Translations under genes and position numbers: made by a program | Assembly (NCBI RefSeq): GCF_030683065.1 | Contig: NZ_JAUXMX010000007.1 | Coordinates: 1 to 64,000, forward strand | Source: Pseudomonas sp. | GTDB taxonomy: Bacteria > Pseudomonadota > Gammaproteobacteria > Pseudomonadales > Pseudomonadaceae | Length of the DNA stretch: 64,000 bases | Direction of reading: 5' to 3' | Notes under the pieces: generated by a model | Database searches by the model: none | Told to the model about the DNA's origin: nothing | The model's input: only the letters and a program-made list of their open reading frames with translations | Shown here: in pieces, positions 63,839-64,000 of the stretch | How the letters are laid out: each line of letters begins with the position of its first letter | Numbering within the stretch: position 1 is the first letter of the stretch

Positions 63839-64000
63839 TCAGCGGGCATGCGGCTCGTTACGCAGGTAGGCCAGCCAGTAGACGCCTGCGACCAGCAGCG
63901 TGCCGCCAACGATATTACCCAGGGTTACCGCCACTAGGTTGCGTCCAACCCCGCCAAGCGCCACCACCCCCTGACCGTCAAGAACCAGCCCATAGGGCAG
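63839..64000 (-). CDS. Formate/nitrite transporter family protein, partial
   Basis: Only the last 53 codons are in the window; the gene runs off the right end. The C-terminus NLVAVTLGNIVGGTLLVAGV followed by YWLAYLRNEP fits the last helix of the FocA/NirC family, which carries formate, nitrite or hydrosulfide across the inner membrane. The specific substrate cannot be told. Confidence 0.8.
   Translation of the reverse strand: MPYGLVLDGQGVVALGGVGRNLVAVTLGNIVGGTLLVAGVYWLAYLRNEPHAR

Overview
This 64 kb window is a GC-rich chromosomal segment of a Pseudomonas species. The evidence is the gene content and order (amn, acyl-CoA dehydrogenase, tetR, ladS, thiD, thiE, hemL, miaB, phoH-like, ybeY, corC, lnt, leuS, lptE, holA, arfA, lytic transglycosylase), which as I remember it follows the PA3970-PA3992 stretch of P. 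aeruginosa PAO1, plus Pseudomonas-type REP elements. The many short palindromes built on GGTGCGCAC...GCACCCTACG suggest a mendocina/alcaligenes-like lineage rather than P. aeruginosa itself; that species-level view is inference. No rRNA or tRNA gene was seen.

Layout. Bases 1-5684 hold cueR (behind an unusual 133-bp tandem repeat), a HAD phosphatase/tesB pair, a histone-deacetylase-family enzyme and a UvrD-like helicase. Bases 5973-8531 are an accessory cassette of visibly lower GC: three tightly spaced genes (a TIGR04255-like protein, a membrane-anchored HTH protein and a protein with a Thr-His-Asp-Cys-Asp motif) with their own promoter and terminators. It is followed by two overlapping CNNM/CBS membrane protein genes (8716-11105) and an orphan NosR-like flavo-iron-sulfur membrane protein. 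Bases 13705-31652 are a mosaic of housekeeping and small genes: a TIGR03862 flavoprotein, rhlE, a lemA/TPM operon, an exonuclease, a NYN RNase, an SDR, a CDGSH protein, hrpB, metal transporters, an Lrp regulator and rluE.

Bases 31794-36910 carry an alcohol dehydrogenase and a signalling block (PAS-GGDEF-EAL, Aer-type chemoreceptor, small HTH protein). From 37229 onward the conserved amn-to-transglycosylase region runs nearly unbroken. It is interrupted by a DUF3703 gene broken by an amber codon and by a three-repeat type I-E-like CRISPR remnant without cas genes. The window ends inside a formate/nitrite transporter gene.

The most striking structural theme is that three unrelated genes have had one of their ends copied in tandem or nearby together with a palindromic element: the cueR 5' end (two extra copies), the TIGR03862 gene 3' end (three extra copies) and the amn 3' end (fragments at 37058 and 32850, which bracket the signalling block). 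The best candidate for an undescribed system is the three-gene cassette at 6045-8320. The cas-less CRISPR remnant and the in-gene hairpin of arfA are further points of interest.
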